Of a stretch of 64,000 bases of DNA, positions 36,981 to 46,440 are shown piece after piece. The notes below the pieces were generated by a model. It saw only the letters and a list, made by a program, of their open reading frames with translations, was not told where the DNA came from and searched no databases. This DNA comes from Peptoniphilus pacaensis. GTDB taxonomy: Bacteria; Bacillota; Clostridia; Tissierellales; Peptoniphilaceae. Where the stretch lies: assembly GCF_900088125.1 (NCBI RefSeq), contig NZ_FLQT01000003.1:1053071-1117070 (forward strand), in the 5' to 3' direction. A program made the position numbers and the translations under genes. How positions within the stretch are numbered: position 1 is the stretch's first letter; each line of letters starts with the position of its first letter.

Positions 36981-36996
36981 AACAGGAGTGTGTATT

Positions 36997-37689
36997 ATGA
37001 AGATCCGATTACTGACAAAGGTGCTGGCCTTCGCATTGCTACTCAGCACACTGTCCATGACTCCGGTTTTTGCCGAGGCGAGCCCGAGTAAAGACAAGAC
37101 CAAAGAGCCGATTGATACAGCTGTCGTTGAACGGATTATATCCTGCGGCGGCGGTTACATCGACGGCTACCCTGACGGAACTTTTCGTCCCGAAAAGCTC
37201 TTGACCCGGGCCGAAGCGGCTGCACTTATAGCGAAGTTGCAGCACCTGCCCTTGACGGACAAGAGAGCCGACACTTCATCCTGTGTGGACGGCTGGTACA
37301 ATGCCTACATTAATGCCGTCGTGAAGAGCGGCTATATGAAGGGCTATCCTAACGGCGCCTTTGAGCCTAATGAGCCCATTATGCGCGGGGAATTTGCCAA
37401 GGTTCTCAGCGGCTTTTTAAGCGGAAAAGCGGCACCGAGTCCCTTTAAGGATATGGAAGGCAGCTGGGCAAAGGAAGCCGTGGACATGGTTTATGCCCAA
37501 GGCATTATTAAAGGCTATGAAGACAATACTTTCCGCCCCACATGCGACGTAACCCGCGCCGAAGCGGTGACTATGTTAAACCGCACCTTTAAGATTAAAA
37601 AAGCGACCGATGGAAAAATTTCCTTCTCCGATGTTTCGGAGGGTCACTGGGCTTACGATGACATCTTATCTGCAGCGGGGTACAGGTAA
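36997..37689 (+). CDS. Small secreted three-SLH-domain protein
   Basis: 230 aa from ATG 36997 (ACAGGAGTGTGTATT upstream). Signal peptide 1-28 ending VFA. The rest is almost only three SLH domains: GYIDGYPDGTFRPEKLLTRA, GYMKGYPNGAFEPNEP and GIIKGYEDNTFRPTCDVTRA, each followed by a W or G-W unit. It has no other effector domain, so it may be a wall-coating S-layer-like protein or compete for wall-polymer sites. Two Cys (SCGG, SSCVDGW) are unusual for SLH proteins. Confidence 0.88.
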   Translation: MKIRLLTKVLAFALLLSTLSMTPVFAEASPSKDKTKEPIDTAVVERIISCGGGYIDGYPDGTFRPEKLLTRAEAAALIAKLQHLPLTDKRADTSSCVDGWYNAYINAVVKSGYMKGYPNGAFEPNEPIMRGEFAKVLSGFLSGKAAPSPFKDMEGSWAKEAVDMVYAQGIIKGYEDNTFRPTCDVTRAEAVTMLNRTFKIKKATDGKISFSDVSEGHWAYDDILSAAGYR

Positions 37690-37691
37690 AT

Positions 37692-37729
37692 AAAAATCGA
37701 CGTCACGATGACGTGGCGTCGATTTTTTA
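37692..37729. terminator. Bidirectional terminator
   Basis: AAAAATCGACG / CGTCGATTTTTT with an inner TCAC/GTG stem serves the SLH gene and the convergent YcxB-like gene. Confidence 0.9.
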
Positions 37730-37752
37730 TGCGTTTATAAAGCTCAGGACGT

Positions 37753-38235
37753 TTATTTCGCGGTAATGTGGCTTTTTATGGCGTCGTTGGCCAGCTCTTT
37801 CGGCAGGAGATAGGCCTGAGTCGAGTCTTTGTAAAAGATATAGACGAAGTTTTCGTTTTCCACGGCGTAGCGAATGTCGTCGTAGGCGACGAAGAGCTTT
37901 TTGTCCTTCAAGCCCTTTTCGTCGATGAGGACGGTGTGTTTGCCGATGGGCAGATCCTTTTCCATTTTGCGTATGAGCTGCTTCAATTTTTTCTTCATGC
38001 TGCGGTTAAAGAAGAATTGGTAGAGAAAGGGCCACAGCACCAGGGCCACGGCCAAGGGCAGCAGTCCCTTTACCGGCTTTTTCGTCGCTACATAATAGGC
38101 GCCGATGGCCAAAAAAACGGCGATGGGGGTGATCATTTGTATGAGCATGGTCTTTTTCGCCGTGGGATTGTGTTTAAATAAATGCCACTGATAGGTAAAG
38201 TAATCCTCCTCGGTGACGGTAAATGTTTCTTTCAT
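37753..38235 (-). CDS. YcxB-like membrane protein
   Basis: 160 aa. Two TM helices (~28-50 and ~58-75) and a C-terminal YcxB-like domain (KHTVLIDEKGLKDKK, YDDIRYAVENENFVYIFY, AYLLPKE). AAGGAGG precedes the ATG. No assigned function. It stands alone between the SLH gene and the ABC operon. Confidence 0.8.
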   Translation of the reverse strand: MKETFTVTEEDYFTYQWHLFKHNPTAKKTMLIQMITPIAVFLAIGAYYVATKKPVKGLLPLAVALVLWPFLYQFFFNRSMKKKLKQLIRKMEKDLPIGKHTVLIDEKGLKDKKLFVAYDDIRYAVENENFVYIFYKDSTQAYLLPKELANDAIKSHITAK

Positions 38236-38340
38236 AGTGCCTCCTTATGAATGTATTGTACTGAAGTAAATGGACCTTGGCAAGGTGTTTAAAAGGCTCA
38301 AACGTGGTAATATAGACTGTAACAGAAGGAGGGAAACGGC

Positions 38341-39042
38341 GTGGCATATGTAGAATTTATCGAGTCGACGAAGACCTACGGCACGGGCGCGACCAAGACC
38401 GTGGCCAATGACAAGATCTCGTTTACCATCGAGAAGGGGGAATTTGTCGTCATCGTCGGTCCGTCGGGGGCCGGGAAGTCGACGATTTTAAATATATTGG
38501 GCGGCATGGACACCAACGATTCGGGCCAAGTGCTGGTGGACGGCAAGGACATCGCCGCCTTTTCCGACAAAGAGCTCACCACCTACCGCAGAAACGACGT
38601 GGGCTTTGTTTTTCAATTTTACAATTTGATTCCCAATTTAACGGCCCTGGAAAATGTGGAGCTGGCCAATGCCATCGTGGAGGACGCCTTGGATGCGGAA
38701 ATGATTTTAGACCGCGTGGGCCTGGGCGAGCGCATGAACAATTTCCCGAGCCAGCTTTCCGGCGGGGAGCAACAGCGGGTGGCCATCGCCCGCGCCTTGG
38801 GGAAAAATCCCAAGCTGCTCCTTTGCGACGAGCCCACCGGGGCGTTGGATTATCAGACGGGGAAGAAGGTGCTGCTGCTTTTGGAAGAAAGCTGCCGCAA
38901 ACACGCTCAAACCCTCATCGTCATTACCCACAACCGGGCCATTGCCGATGCGGCGGATCGGGTCATCGAAATTAACGACGCCAAGGTGCGGGCCATGTAC
39001 CTAAACGAACATCCCATGCCTATTGAAGAAATCGAGTGGTAG
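38341..39042 (+). CDS. ABC transporter ATP-binding protein (LolD/MacB type)
   Basis: 233 aa, GTG start behind GAAGGAGGG. Walker [11 protein letters not shown]-loop [10 protein letters not shown], signature LSGGEQQR, Walker [14 protein letters not shown]-loop ITHN. Partner of the permease whose ATG follows the stop by one base. Confidence 0.95.
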   Translation: MAYVEFIESTKTYGTGATKTVANDKISFTIEKGEFVVIVGPSGAGKSTILNILGGMDTNDSGQVLVDGKDIAAFSDKELTTYRRNDVGFVFQFYNLIPNLTALENVELANAIVEDALDAEMILDRVGLGERMNNFPSQLSGGEQQRVAIARALGKNPKLLLCDEPTGALDYQTGKKVLLLLEESCRKHAQTLIVITHNRAIADAADRVIEINDAKVRAMYLNEHPMPIEEIEW

Positions 39043-39043
39043 T

Positions 39044-42000
39044 ATGAGTCCGAGACAAAAAGATTTTTTACGGGAGATCACGGGGCACAAGATGCGCTTT
39101 TTCTCCCTGGTGGCCCTGGTGCTTTTAGGGGTCTTCGTCCTCGTGGGGCTCACGGTGACGGGACCCGTCATACGCCGCACCGTGGCCGACACGCTGGCGA
39201 AGTCCAATGCCTACGACCTGCGCCTTTCCGTCAGCGACGGTCTCAAGGACGAGGATTTGCACCTGATTAACGATCTGGAGGGTGTGCGGGACAAGGAGTA
39301 TTTCCACACGGGCTATTTGACCACCAAGGAATTAAAGACCGTCTATCTCTCGTCTCTGCCGAAGCGGATCAGCACGCCCGATTTAAAGGAAGGGCGCCTG
39401 CCCCGGGCGAAGGATGAAATTGTGCTGGACCCCACTTTAAAGGACACGTATAAGCTCGGGGACGTGGTGGTCTTCGATAAGGAAGAGGATCCTTTCGACG
39501 AGGACGCCCCCGACATGATGGAGGGCTATGAATACAAGGTGGTGGGCTTTGCCACGAGCCCGGAATTTTTAGACAAGAGCGACAAGGGCACCACGCCCAA
39601 GGGCGACAAGATCGACGGCTACGGCTACGTCCTGCCCTTGGCTTTTAAAGACCCCACCATTACGGAAGTGCACTTTCTCTTCGACGATTTAAAGGGCGTG
39701 GCCGTATACAGCGACGATTTCAGGGCAATCAATGCCGCTCACAAAAAGGAGCTGCATCTTTTGTTTAAGGACCGGGGCGAGGCTCGGCTGGATGCCCTTT
39801 TGGCGGACAAGCGTAAGGATATTCGCGAAGGGGAAGAGGACATTCGCGAAGGCTACGACGAGCTGGACCGAGGAAAAGACAAGCTTGACGAAGGGGAAAA
39901 GAAGCTGGACGACGGCGCCCGCACCCTGCGGGACAATCGCGCCCGTTTTAATCTCGCCATCGGCCAAGGGGAAGGCCGCCTGGCCGATTCCCGCAAGAAG
40001 CTGGCCCAAGCCCGCAAGAGCATGCTCTTTCAAGAGGATCAATTGTCGGCGGGTGAAAAGGCCTTTTTAGACGGCAAAAACGCCATTGCCGCCGCCATGG
40101 CGGAGATTCAGGCCAAGGAGGCACAGGCGAAGGATTTGCCCGGTGAAATCGAAACGGCTCTGGAGAGCATGGCCAAGGAACAGGCGGCATTGGATCGAGC
40201 GAAAAAAATGCTCGACGCCGGCCAACTGCCTCCCGTCAGCCTGCCCGAATTGCCTTACAGCGACGAGGACATGGCCCGGGCGAAGGCGGTCGTCGCATCT
40301 AAGGGCGATGTCGCCGCCAAGAAAGGGGCGGTAAAGGAAAAAGCCGCGGCCATGAAGGCGGCGGACAAAGCCCTCCTGGACGCCAAGGTCGCCCTCCTGA
40401 CTACCGGCGTGGACGGGGACAAGATCCAAAAGCAGATCGACGCCTTGGACAAGAGTCTGGCGGCTTTAAATGGAGAAAAGGAAAAGTCGGCGGATACCGA
40501 TGCCGTGAACGAAAAAATTCGCCGCGCTGAAAAAGACAAGGCCGCTCTGGAAGAGAAGCTGAAAAACCCCGCCTATGTGGCGGCCAAAAAATCCGTCGAC
40601 GAAAAGAAAAAGGCCGCCGATGCCGCGGAAGCCGCCTTTTCCGCCGCCACAGCCGATGTGGGCGCCGCGGAAGGGCGAGTAAAGGAGGCGGAGGAAAAAA
40701 TCCGCCGCCAAGAAGACGCCATCGCCGCCCGAGATGCCGCCGTAAAGAAAATGGCGGACGGCCAAAAGGCCCTTCGTTCGGAAAAGGAAGCCCTGGAAGC
40801 CGCGAAAAGAGATTTGGCGGAAAAAGAAGCCCTGCTTTTGAAAAAGAAGGAAGAGACGGAAGCGGGCCGCGCCCAAGCCGAAGAAGGGCTCAAGGCCATG
40901 GAAGCGCACAAGGCCGAACTCCGTTCGAAAGAGGCGGAGCTGAAGGAAAAGGAAAAGACCTTAATCGAAGGTAAGGCCGCCATTCTCGCCGCCAAGGATC
41001 AATTAAAAGAAGGCGAAGCGGGTTACGAGGCGGGCGCCAAAGAGCTGGCCCTGAAAAAAGCCGAGGGCGAAGCGAAGCTCGATGAAGCATACGACGAGCT
41101 TATGGCCGGGCGAAAAGATTTGGACGAGGCGCGGGCCACTTATGAAAAGAAGCGGGAAGATGCCTTAAAAGATTTGGTCAAAGGCCAAGAAGATGTGGAC
41201 CGGGCCAAGGAAATCCTGACGATTTTGAAAAAGCCCGACTACAAAATCACCCCCGTTAACGAAGAAATGCGCACCTTCGTCTTCTTGGACTACGGCAATC
41301 GGGTGGACAAGCTTTCCGCCGTCTTCCCCGTCTTTCTCTTTGCCATCGCCATGCTCCTCGCCTCCACGGTCATGAACCGCATGGTGGACGACGACCGCAT
41401 GATCATCGGCACCTACAAGGCCCTGGGCTATTCCAACGGCGCCACGCGGCAAAAGTATTTGCGCTTCGGCACCTTGGCCGCACTCATCGGCGGCATTCCC
41501 GGCGCCTTTTTGGGAAATTACGTACTGAGCCGGGTCATCGCCGACGGCTATTTGTCCAGCGGCATATTCGACAAGCTGTCCATTTCCCTGTACCCGGTGC
41601 AAATCCTCGTCGCCATCGTCATCGGCATGGTGGCCACAGGCCTCGTGGCCTATGTGAGCGTGGAGCGCAGCCTGAAGCTGAAAACCGCCGCCCTTCTCAT
41701 GCCCAAGCCCCCGGCCAAGGGTACGCGGATTTTCCTCGAACACTTTAAAGGTCTGTGGAGCCGGCTGTCCTTCTTCCACAAAGTGACGGCGCGGAATCTT
41801 TTCCGCGACAAAAAGCGCATGGCCATGACCATCGTCGGCGTCATGGGCTGCGTAGCCCTCCTGGTTCTGGGCTTCGGCATTCGCACCTCCGTGGACGGCT
41901 TGGTGGAAAAACAATTCGACGTGCTCAATCGCTACGACCACATTATTTTCTACGAGCCCCTATTGGATAAAAAGGCCCACGAGGCCTATAAGAAAAAGAT

Positions 42001-42886
42001 CGCCGAAGACAAAAATATTCGCGCCAAGGCCACGGCCTATGTGGAAAACCTGGATGTGGACGACGAAGGTTCTATCGACCAGCCCGTCACCATGATCGTG
42101 CCCGAAAGCGGAAAGGAACTGAAAAAGCTGGTGACCCTGAGAAATCGGAAGACCGGCGAAGACATTCCTTTAAAAGGCACGGTGATTACGGAAAAACTCG
42201 CCGTCATTAAAAAGGTGAAGCCGGGAGACAGTATTCGGATCAAAGATGGTGACGACAAGGCATACGATGTGCCCGTGGCCGCCATCGCCGAAGCCTACGC
42301 CGGCCACTCCATGTATATGGACAAGGCGAGCTACGAAAAAATCTTCCACAAAGACTACAAGGCCAATGCCGATCTCATCGAAACCGGGGGAGCCGACGCA
42401 TCCTACTACAAAGACTTCGATTCCGTGGTGGCCTTTACCGGCATCGGCGACATGCGCGACATGGTGGATGAAATCGCCGGCAACATAAACTTTATCGTCT
42501 TCGTCATTTTGGCCGCCTCCTCCACCTTGGCAGTGGTGGTCATCTCCACATTGACGAACATCAATATCGAAGAGCGGCGCCGGGAAATTTCCACCATTCG
42601 CGTCCTGGGCTTCTATCCGAAAGAAGTGACCCGCTATATTTACAGAGAAACCGGCGTCTTGACCGCCGTGGGGATTCTGTTGGGCTTTATCGTGGGCATG
42701 GGCATGCACCTTTTGGTCATTCGCGTGGTGGTGCCCGACTTCGCCATGTTGGATCCCAGCTTAGGTCTTTTAAACTATCTCCTGCCCGCCGTCATCACCT
42801 TGATTATTTCGGCGATCCTCATGGGCTACTTCCACAAAAAACTTCAAACCATCGACATGGTGGAAGCCCTGAAGAGCGTGGAATAA
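39044..42886 (+). CDS. FtsX-type ABC permease with giant extracytoplasmic coiled coil
   Basis: 1280 aa from ATG 39044; the in-frame TTG upstream lies within the ATPase gene. TM1 is near residues 14-36 (FFSLVALVLLGVFVLVGLTVTG). An extracytoplasmic region follows, with a long Lys/Glu/Ala-rich coiled coil (~245-715; e.g. KLDEGEKKLDDGARTLRDN). The first FtsX domain has three TMs (~755-870), then a second periplasmic-type domain (~930-1130) and the last FtsX TMs (~1140-1275). MacB-like mechanotransmission on lipids, peptides or wall enzymes is plausible; substrate unknown. Neighbours (SLH protein, MATE) do not identify it. Confidence 0.88.
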   Translation: MSPRQKDFLREITGHKMRFFSLVALVLLGVFVLVGLTVTGPVIRRTVADTLAKSNAYDLRLSVSDGLKDEDLHLINDLEGVRDKEYFHTGYLTTKELKTVYLSSLPKRISTPDLKEGRLPRAKDEIVLDPTLKDTYKLGDVVVFDKEEDPFDEDAPDMMEGYEYKVVGFATSPEFLDKSDKGTTPKGDKIDGYGYVLPLAFKDPTITEVHFLFDDLKGVAVYSDDFRAINAAHKKELHLLFKDRGEARLDALLADKRKDIREGEEDIREGYDELDRGKDKLDEGEKKLDDGARTLRDNRARFNLAIGQGEGRLADSRKKLAQARKSMLFQEDQLSAGEKAFLDGKNAIAAAMAEIQAKEAQAKDLPGEIETALESMAKEQAALDRAKKMLDAGQLPPVSLPELPYSDEDMARAKAVVASKGDVAAKKGAVKEKAAAMKAADKALLDAKVALLTTGVDGDKIQKQIDALDKSLAALNGEKEKSADTDAVNEKIRRAEKDKAALEEKLKNPAYVAAKKSVDEKKKAADAAEAAFSAATADVGAAEGRVKEAEEKIRRQEDAIAARDAAVKKMADGQKALRSEKEALEAAKRDLAEKEALLLKKKEETEAGRAQAEEGLKAMEAHKAELRSKEAELKEKEKTLIEGKAAILAAKDQLKEGEAGYEAGAKELALKKAEGEAKLDEAYDELMAGRKDLDEARATYEKKREDALKDLVKGQEDVDRAKEILTILKKPDYKITPVNEEMRTFVFLDYGNRVDKLSAVFPVFLFAIAMLLASTVMNRMVDDDRMIIGTYKALGYSNGATRQKYLRFGTLAALIGGIPGAFLGNYVLSRVIADGYLSSGIFDKLSISLYPVQILVAIVIGMVATGLVAYVSVERSLKLKTAALLMPKPPAKGTRIFLEHFKGLWSRLSFFHKVTARNLFRDKKRMAMTIVGVMGCVALLVLGFGIRTSVDGLVEKQFDVLNRYDHIIFYEPLLDKKAHEAYKKKIAEDKNIRAKATAYVENLDVDDEGSIDQPVTMIVPESGKELKKLVTLRNRKTGEDIPLKGTVITEKLAVIKKVKPGDSIRIKDGDDKAYDVPVAAIAEAYAGHSMYMDKASYEKIFHKDYKANADLIETGGADASYYKDFDSVVAFTGIGDMRDMVDEIAGNINFIVFVILAASSTLAVVVISTLTNINIEERRREISTIRVLGFYPKEVTRYIYRETGVLTAVGILLGFIVGMGMHLLVIRVVVPDFAMLDPSLGLLNYLLPAVITLIISAILMGYFHKKLQTIDMVEALKSVE

Positions 42887-42925
42887 CTTGACTGATAGAA
42901 GCGGTCGTGTTAGCATAGTGGAATG

Positions 42926-42950
42926 GAAAAAGGGCCGATGCGCCCTTTTT
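42926..42950 (+). terminator. Terminator after the ABC operon
   Basis: AAAAAGGGC-CGAT-GCGCCCTTTTT. Confidence 0.88.
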
Positions 42951-42979
42951 CATTTGTCTAAAAAAACGGGAGGTGACCG

Positions 42980-44335
42980 ATGGAAGAAAACAGAATGGGT
43001 TATGAACCCATACCGCAGCTTTTAATGCGCATATCCCTGCCCATTGCCCTGTCCATGCTCGTTCAGGGCCTGTACAATATCGTGGACAGCATCTGGGTGT
43101 CGCGGGTGGGCGAAAAAGCCCTGGCCGCGGTGAGCGTGGCCTTTCCCCTGCAAATGCTCATTACCGCCTTTGCCATCGGCGTCGGCGTGGGCATGAACGC
43201 CCTTTTGAGTCGCCACCTGGGGGCGAAAAACTTTCGGGAAGCCAATCTCTGCGCCCAACACGGCCTGCTCTTGAGCATGATCGTGGCCCTGATCTTTGCC
43301 CTCTTCGGCACCATGACGGCACCGAAGCTCGTGGCCATGCAGACATCGGATCCCGAAATCATCAGAGAAGGGGTGCGCTACCTGAACATCTGCTTCCTAT
43401 TCAGCATCGGAATCTGCGGCCAAATCTGCATGGAGCGGCTCCTGCAGTCCACGGGCCTCGCCCTTTACAGCATGTACACGCAGCTCTTCGGCGCCGTACT
43501 CAACATCATCCTGGATCCCTTCCTCATATTCGGCTGGGGCTTTTTCCCGGAAATGGGCGTTACCGGCGCGGCCATCGCCACGGTCACCGGACAAATCCTC
43601 GCCTTCTTCTTCGGCCTCTATTTAAATATGAAGCGGAATAGGGAAGTCAATCTGAAGCAAGATCGCTTCCATATAAACGGAGCCATCGTCAAAGGCATAT
43701 TGGCCGTGGGCATCCCCTCGGCCATTATGATATCCGTCAACTCCGTTTCCGTCTTTCTCATCAACGCCATCCTCGCCGTCTTCGGCTCCGCCGCCGTGGT
43801 GGCTCTGGGCATCTATTACAAAGTACAAAGCTTCATCTTTATGCCCATCTTCGGCGTGAACAACGGCCTGGTCCCCATTATCGCCTACAATTACGGCGCC
43901 GGGCACCGCGAGCGAATCTACGAAGTCATCAAGCTGGCCTACAAAGTGGCCCTGATCTTTATGGGCCTGGGCTTTCTCATCTTCCAAATCTTCCCCGCAC
44001 AGCTCATGGGCTTTTTCGATCCTTCGCCGGAACTTTTGTCCATCGGCGTCGTGGCCCTCAGGATCATTTCCGTCTCCTTTATCTTCGCCGCCGTGAGCAT
44101 CATCAGCTCCGGCATCTTTCAATCATTGGGAAACGGCATCCTCAGCATGATCGTCAACCTGGTTCGCCAACTGATTTTCATCGTGCCTTTGGCCTATCTC
44201 TTTTCGAAAACCGGCGTCCTTACCTATGTGTGGCTCGCCTATCCCATCGCGGAAATGGGCGCCATGTTGATCGCCATCGCCTTTGTAAAAAAAGTCAACG
44301 AGGAAGAGATCAAACCCATAGTGGAAAACGAATAG
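42980..44335 (+). CDS. MATE-family efflux transporter
   Basis: 451 aa, twelve TM helices in two halves. N-terminal MGYEPIPQLLMRISLPIALSM is cut here to IPQLLMRISLPIALSM, with GLYNIVDSIWVSRVGEKALAA, typical of MATE/NorM-like proteins; the second half repeats as GIPSAIMISVNSVSVFLINA. Likely Na+ or H+ coupled drug export. SD GGGAGGTGACCG. Confidence 0.93.
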   Translation: MEENRMGYEPIPQLLMRISLPIALSMLVQGLYNIVDSIWVSRVGEKALAAVSVAFPLQMLITAFAIGVGVGMNALLSRHLGAKNFREANLCAQHGLLLSMIVALIFALFGTMTAPKLVAMQTSDPEIIREGVRYLNICFLFSIGICGQICMERLLQSTGLALYSMYTQLFGAVLNIILDPFLIFGWGFFPEMGVTGAAIATVTGQILAFFFGLYLNMKRNREVNLKQDRFHINGAIVKGILAVGIPSAIMISVNSVSVFLINAILAVFGSAAVVALGIYYKVQSFIFMPIFGVNNGLVPIIAYNYGAGHRERIYEVIKLAYKVALIFMGLGFLIFQIFPAQLMGFFDPSPELLSIGVVALRIISVSFIFAAVSIISSGIFQSLGNGILSMIVNLVRQLIFIVPLAYLFSKTGVLTYVWLAYPIAEMGAMLIAIAFVKKVNEEEIKPIVENE

Positions 44336-44343
44336 CTTTTTTC

Positions 44344-44370
44344 AGTGCACCGGTCGGTGCACTTTTTTGG
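44344..44370 (+). terminator. Terminator after the MATE gene
   Basis: AGTGCACCG/CGGTGCACT and six Ts. Confidence 0.92.
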
Positions 44371-44451
44371 TATAGAGAAAGGTTTTGACTAAAAGAAATT
44401 TCTATATATTTAAAAATCCGCTGTTTATCACTTTTCCGGGTCGTTCACTTC

Positions 44452-44480
44452 TTGACGGTCTCGGCTCCTATTGCTATAAT
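44452..44480 (+). promoter_or_regulatory. Promoter of prdC-prdE
   Basis: TTGACG (44452-44457), 17 bp, TATAAT (44475-44480). The 12-mer TTGCTATAATCA is identical to that of the promoter at 57983-58011. The leader (~94 nt) holds the hairpin TATCCG/CGGATA (44535-44550). Confidence 0.85.
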
Positions 44481-44580
44481 CACAAATGAGGTTGAAATCC
44501 ATCATCCGACAAAAAACGATTTTTTCCCCGATCATATCCGTCCGCGGATAGGACTCAGTATGTATGAAGGAGTTGTAGAA

Positions 44581-45903
44581 ATGGGAAGACAGTTCAAGTA
44601 TTTTCTGAAGCAAGGCGTCGGCGCTCCCCCGGTTACCTGCGTTAAAAAAGGTGACGAAGTTAAGCGCGGCCAAGTCATCGCCGATTACGAACCGGAAAAA
44701 TTAAGTGTACCGCTGCACACATCCGTAACCGGCAAGGTTGTCGACGTACAAGAAGATTACATCATCGTCGAACAAACCGATACATCTGACGATTACGTCA
44801 AATTGGAAGAAGGCAAAGACGTAGCCGAAACCGTACGTCGCGCCGGCATTTTAGGCATGGGTGGCGCAGGCTTCCCCGCTTACGTGAAATTGGGCACGGA
44901 TTTACACAAGGGCGGCTTCATTCTCTGTAACGCAGCTGAATGTGAACCGATCCTCGAACACAACATGACCCAAATCATGGAAGAAACCGACGCTCTCATA
45001 GACGGTATGCGTATCGCTATGGAAGCAACCGGTGCCGACAAGGGTATTATCGGTATTAAGTTAAAACACAAAGAAGAAATCAAACATATTAACGGCATCT
45101 TAAAGGAAAAGGGCATTAAAGACATTCGCGTGCTGCCTCTTCGCAACATCTACCCCGTAGGGGAAGAACGTGCTTTGGTTCGCGACACCATTAATGTTTT
45201 GATCCCCCCGGGAGGACTCCCTGCAGCAGCCGACGCCGTGGTCTTTAACGTAGAAACTCTCTGCGCTATCGCTCACGCCGTCAACGACTTAAAACCCTGT
45301 ATCGACAAATACGTCACCATCGCCGGCAAGTTCAAGAAATTCAAGAACAAAGGGGACAAGGAAGTTATTCACATTCCCTACGGCATGATGATCGACGATA
45401 TTATCGAAGATTTCGGCGGCTTGGATGAGCCCATCGGCGAAATCTTAATCGGCGGACCCTACACCGGTCGTCGCAACAAAGAAAACAACGCCATCTACAA
45501 ATTATACGGCGGCGTTACCGCAACGGAACCCTTCGAAAAGGCAAAAGGCCCCATGGGCATCATTCAATGTGCTTGCGGTCCCTGCAAGGAAAGATTGTAT
45601 GAAATCGCTCAATCCTTAGGCCAAGAGCCCATCGATTACCGCGTCTGCAAGAATGCCGTCGAACAAAAGAACGGCACCTACAAGTGCAAAGACCCCGGAA
45701 ACTGCCCGGGTCAAGCAGAACACATTTTGGCATTTAAGAAACAAGGTTGCGAATCCGTCCTCATCGGTCACTGCTCCGACTGTACCAACACGGTTATGGC
45801 ATCGGCACCGAAGGCCGGCCTCGAAGTACACCACGCAACTGACACGCCCCTCAGAACCATGGGCCGTCCGTTGATCCGTATTTTCGACGAAAGCATCCTT
45901 TAA
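44581..45903 (+). CDS. prdC: Proline reductase-associated electron transfer protein PrdC
   Basis: 440 aa. RnfC-like: an N-terminal Rnf barrel-sandwich part (VKKGDEVKRGQVIADYEPEK), then the NADH/FMN-type domain with GILGMGGAGFPAYVKL and VLCNAAECEP-like ILCNAAECEPILEHN, and C-terminal cysteines (CACGPCKERLYE, CKDPGNCPG). In C. difficile PrdC passes electrons to proline reductase. Start 44581 is chosen since GAAGGAG lies 8 bases upstream, and the earlier in-frame TTG at 44452 is the -35 box. No in-frame UGA here, so this PrdC is not a selenoprotein. Confidence 0.92.
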   Translation: MGRQFKYFLKQGVGAPPVTCVKKGDEVKRGQVIADYEPEKLSVPLHTSVTGKVVDVQEDYIIVEQTDTSDDYVKLEEGKDVAETVRRAGILGMGGAGFPAYVKLGTDLHKGGFILCNAAECEPILEHNMTQIMEETDALIDGMRIAMEATGADKGIIGIKLKHKEEIKHINGILKEKGIKDIRVLPLRNIYPVGEERALVRDTINVLIPPGGLPAAADAVVFNVETLCAIAHAVNDLKPCIDKYVTIAGKFKKFKNKGDKEVIHIPYGMMIDDIIEDFGGLDEPIGEILIGGPYTGRRNKENNAIYKLYGGVTATEPFEKAKGPMGIIQCACGPCKERLYEIAQSLGQEPIDYRVCKNAVEQKNGTYKCKDPGNCPGQAEHILAFKKQGCESVLIGHCSDCTNTVMASAPKAGLEVHHATDTPLRTMGRPLIRIFDESIL

Positions 45904-45928
45904 TTAACAAAAAGAAAGGGAGGAGACT

Positions 45929-46402
45929 ATGGGTATAGGTCCTTCGACAAAAGAGACTAGTTTACACCACTTCCGGGACCCGATGGTGGATGTCCTGGGT
46001 CAAGATACTGACATCGATTTTCAAGGCGTCGTCATTGTAGGCACGCCCCAAGATAACGAAGACAAGTACTTCGTCGGTACCCGCGCCGCTTCCTGGATTG
46101 AAGGCATGCGCACCGACGGTGTCATCCTCTCCGCAGACGGTTGGGGCAACTCCCACGTGGACTTCGCCAATACCTGGGAAGAACTGGGTAAGCGCGGCAT
46201 TCCCACTGTCGGCGTCACATTCCAAGGAAAACAAGCGTCGTTTGTCGTTAAAAACAAATACATGAACACGCTGGTGGATATTAACAAATCAGAACAAGGC
46301 ATCGAGACGGAAGTTGTCGGCGAAAACAATGTCGACGAAATGGACGCTCGAAAAGCCGTGGCCCTTTTGAAATTAAAAATTCGAAAAGAAGGTCGCAAGT
46401 AA
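45929..46402 (+). CDS. prdE: PrdE-type proline reductase accessory protein
   Basis: 157 aa. Aligns end to end with the C-terminal (pyruvoyl) part of PrdA: M-GIGPSTKETSLHHFRDP here versus C-IGPATKEMTRHYIREP in PrdA1. It thus begins exactly where PrdA is self-cleaved, but Met-Gly replaces the reactive Cys, so it cannot form a pyruvoyl group. GWGNSHVDFANTWEELGKRGIPTVGV is the conserved core (in part GWGNSHVDF). PrdE function is not established. Follows prdC by 25 bp, SD AGGGAGGAG. Confidence 0.88.
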   Translation: MGIGPSTKETSLHHFRDPMVDVLGQDTDIDFQGVVIVGTPQDNEDKYFVGTRAASWIEGMRTDGVILSADGWGNSHVDFANTWEELGKRGIPTVGVTFQGKQASFVVKNKYMNTLVDINKSEQGIETEVVGENNVDEMDARKAVALLKLKIRKEGRK

Positions 46403-46410
46403 ACAAATGA

Positions 46411-46440
46411 GAACCCGGCTGGATGTCGGGTTCTTTTTTT
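46411..46440 (+). terminator. Terminator after prdC-prdE
   Basis: GAACCCGGC-TGGAT-GTCGGGTTC and seven Ts. Confidence 0.93.

Noticed and set aside
42888-42916. Promoter TTGACT-17-TAGCAT after the ABC operon
   Set aside because: It would fire straight into the terminator at 42926-42950 and its -10 is poor.
44452-44580. N-terminal extension of PrdC from the TTG at 44452
   Set aside because: The TTG is the -35 hexamer of the promoter; transcription starts about 35 bases downstream.
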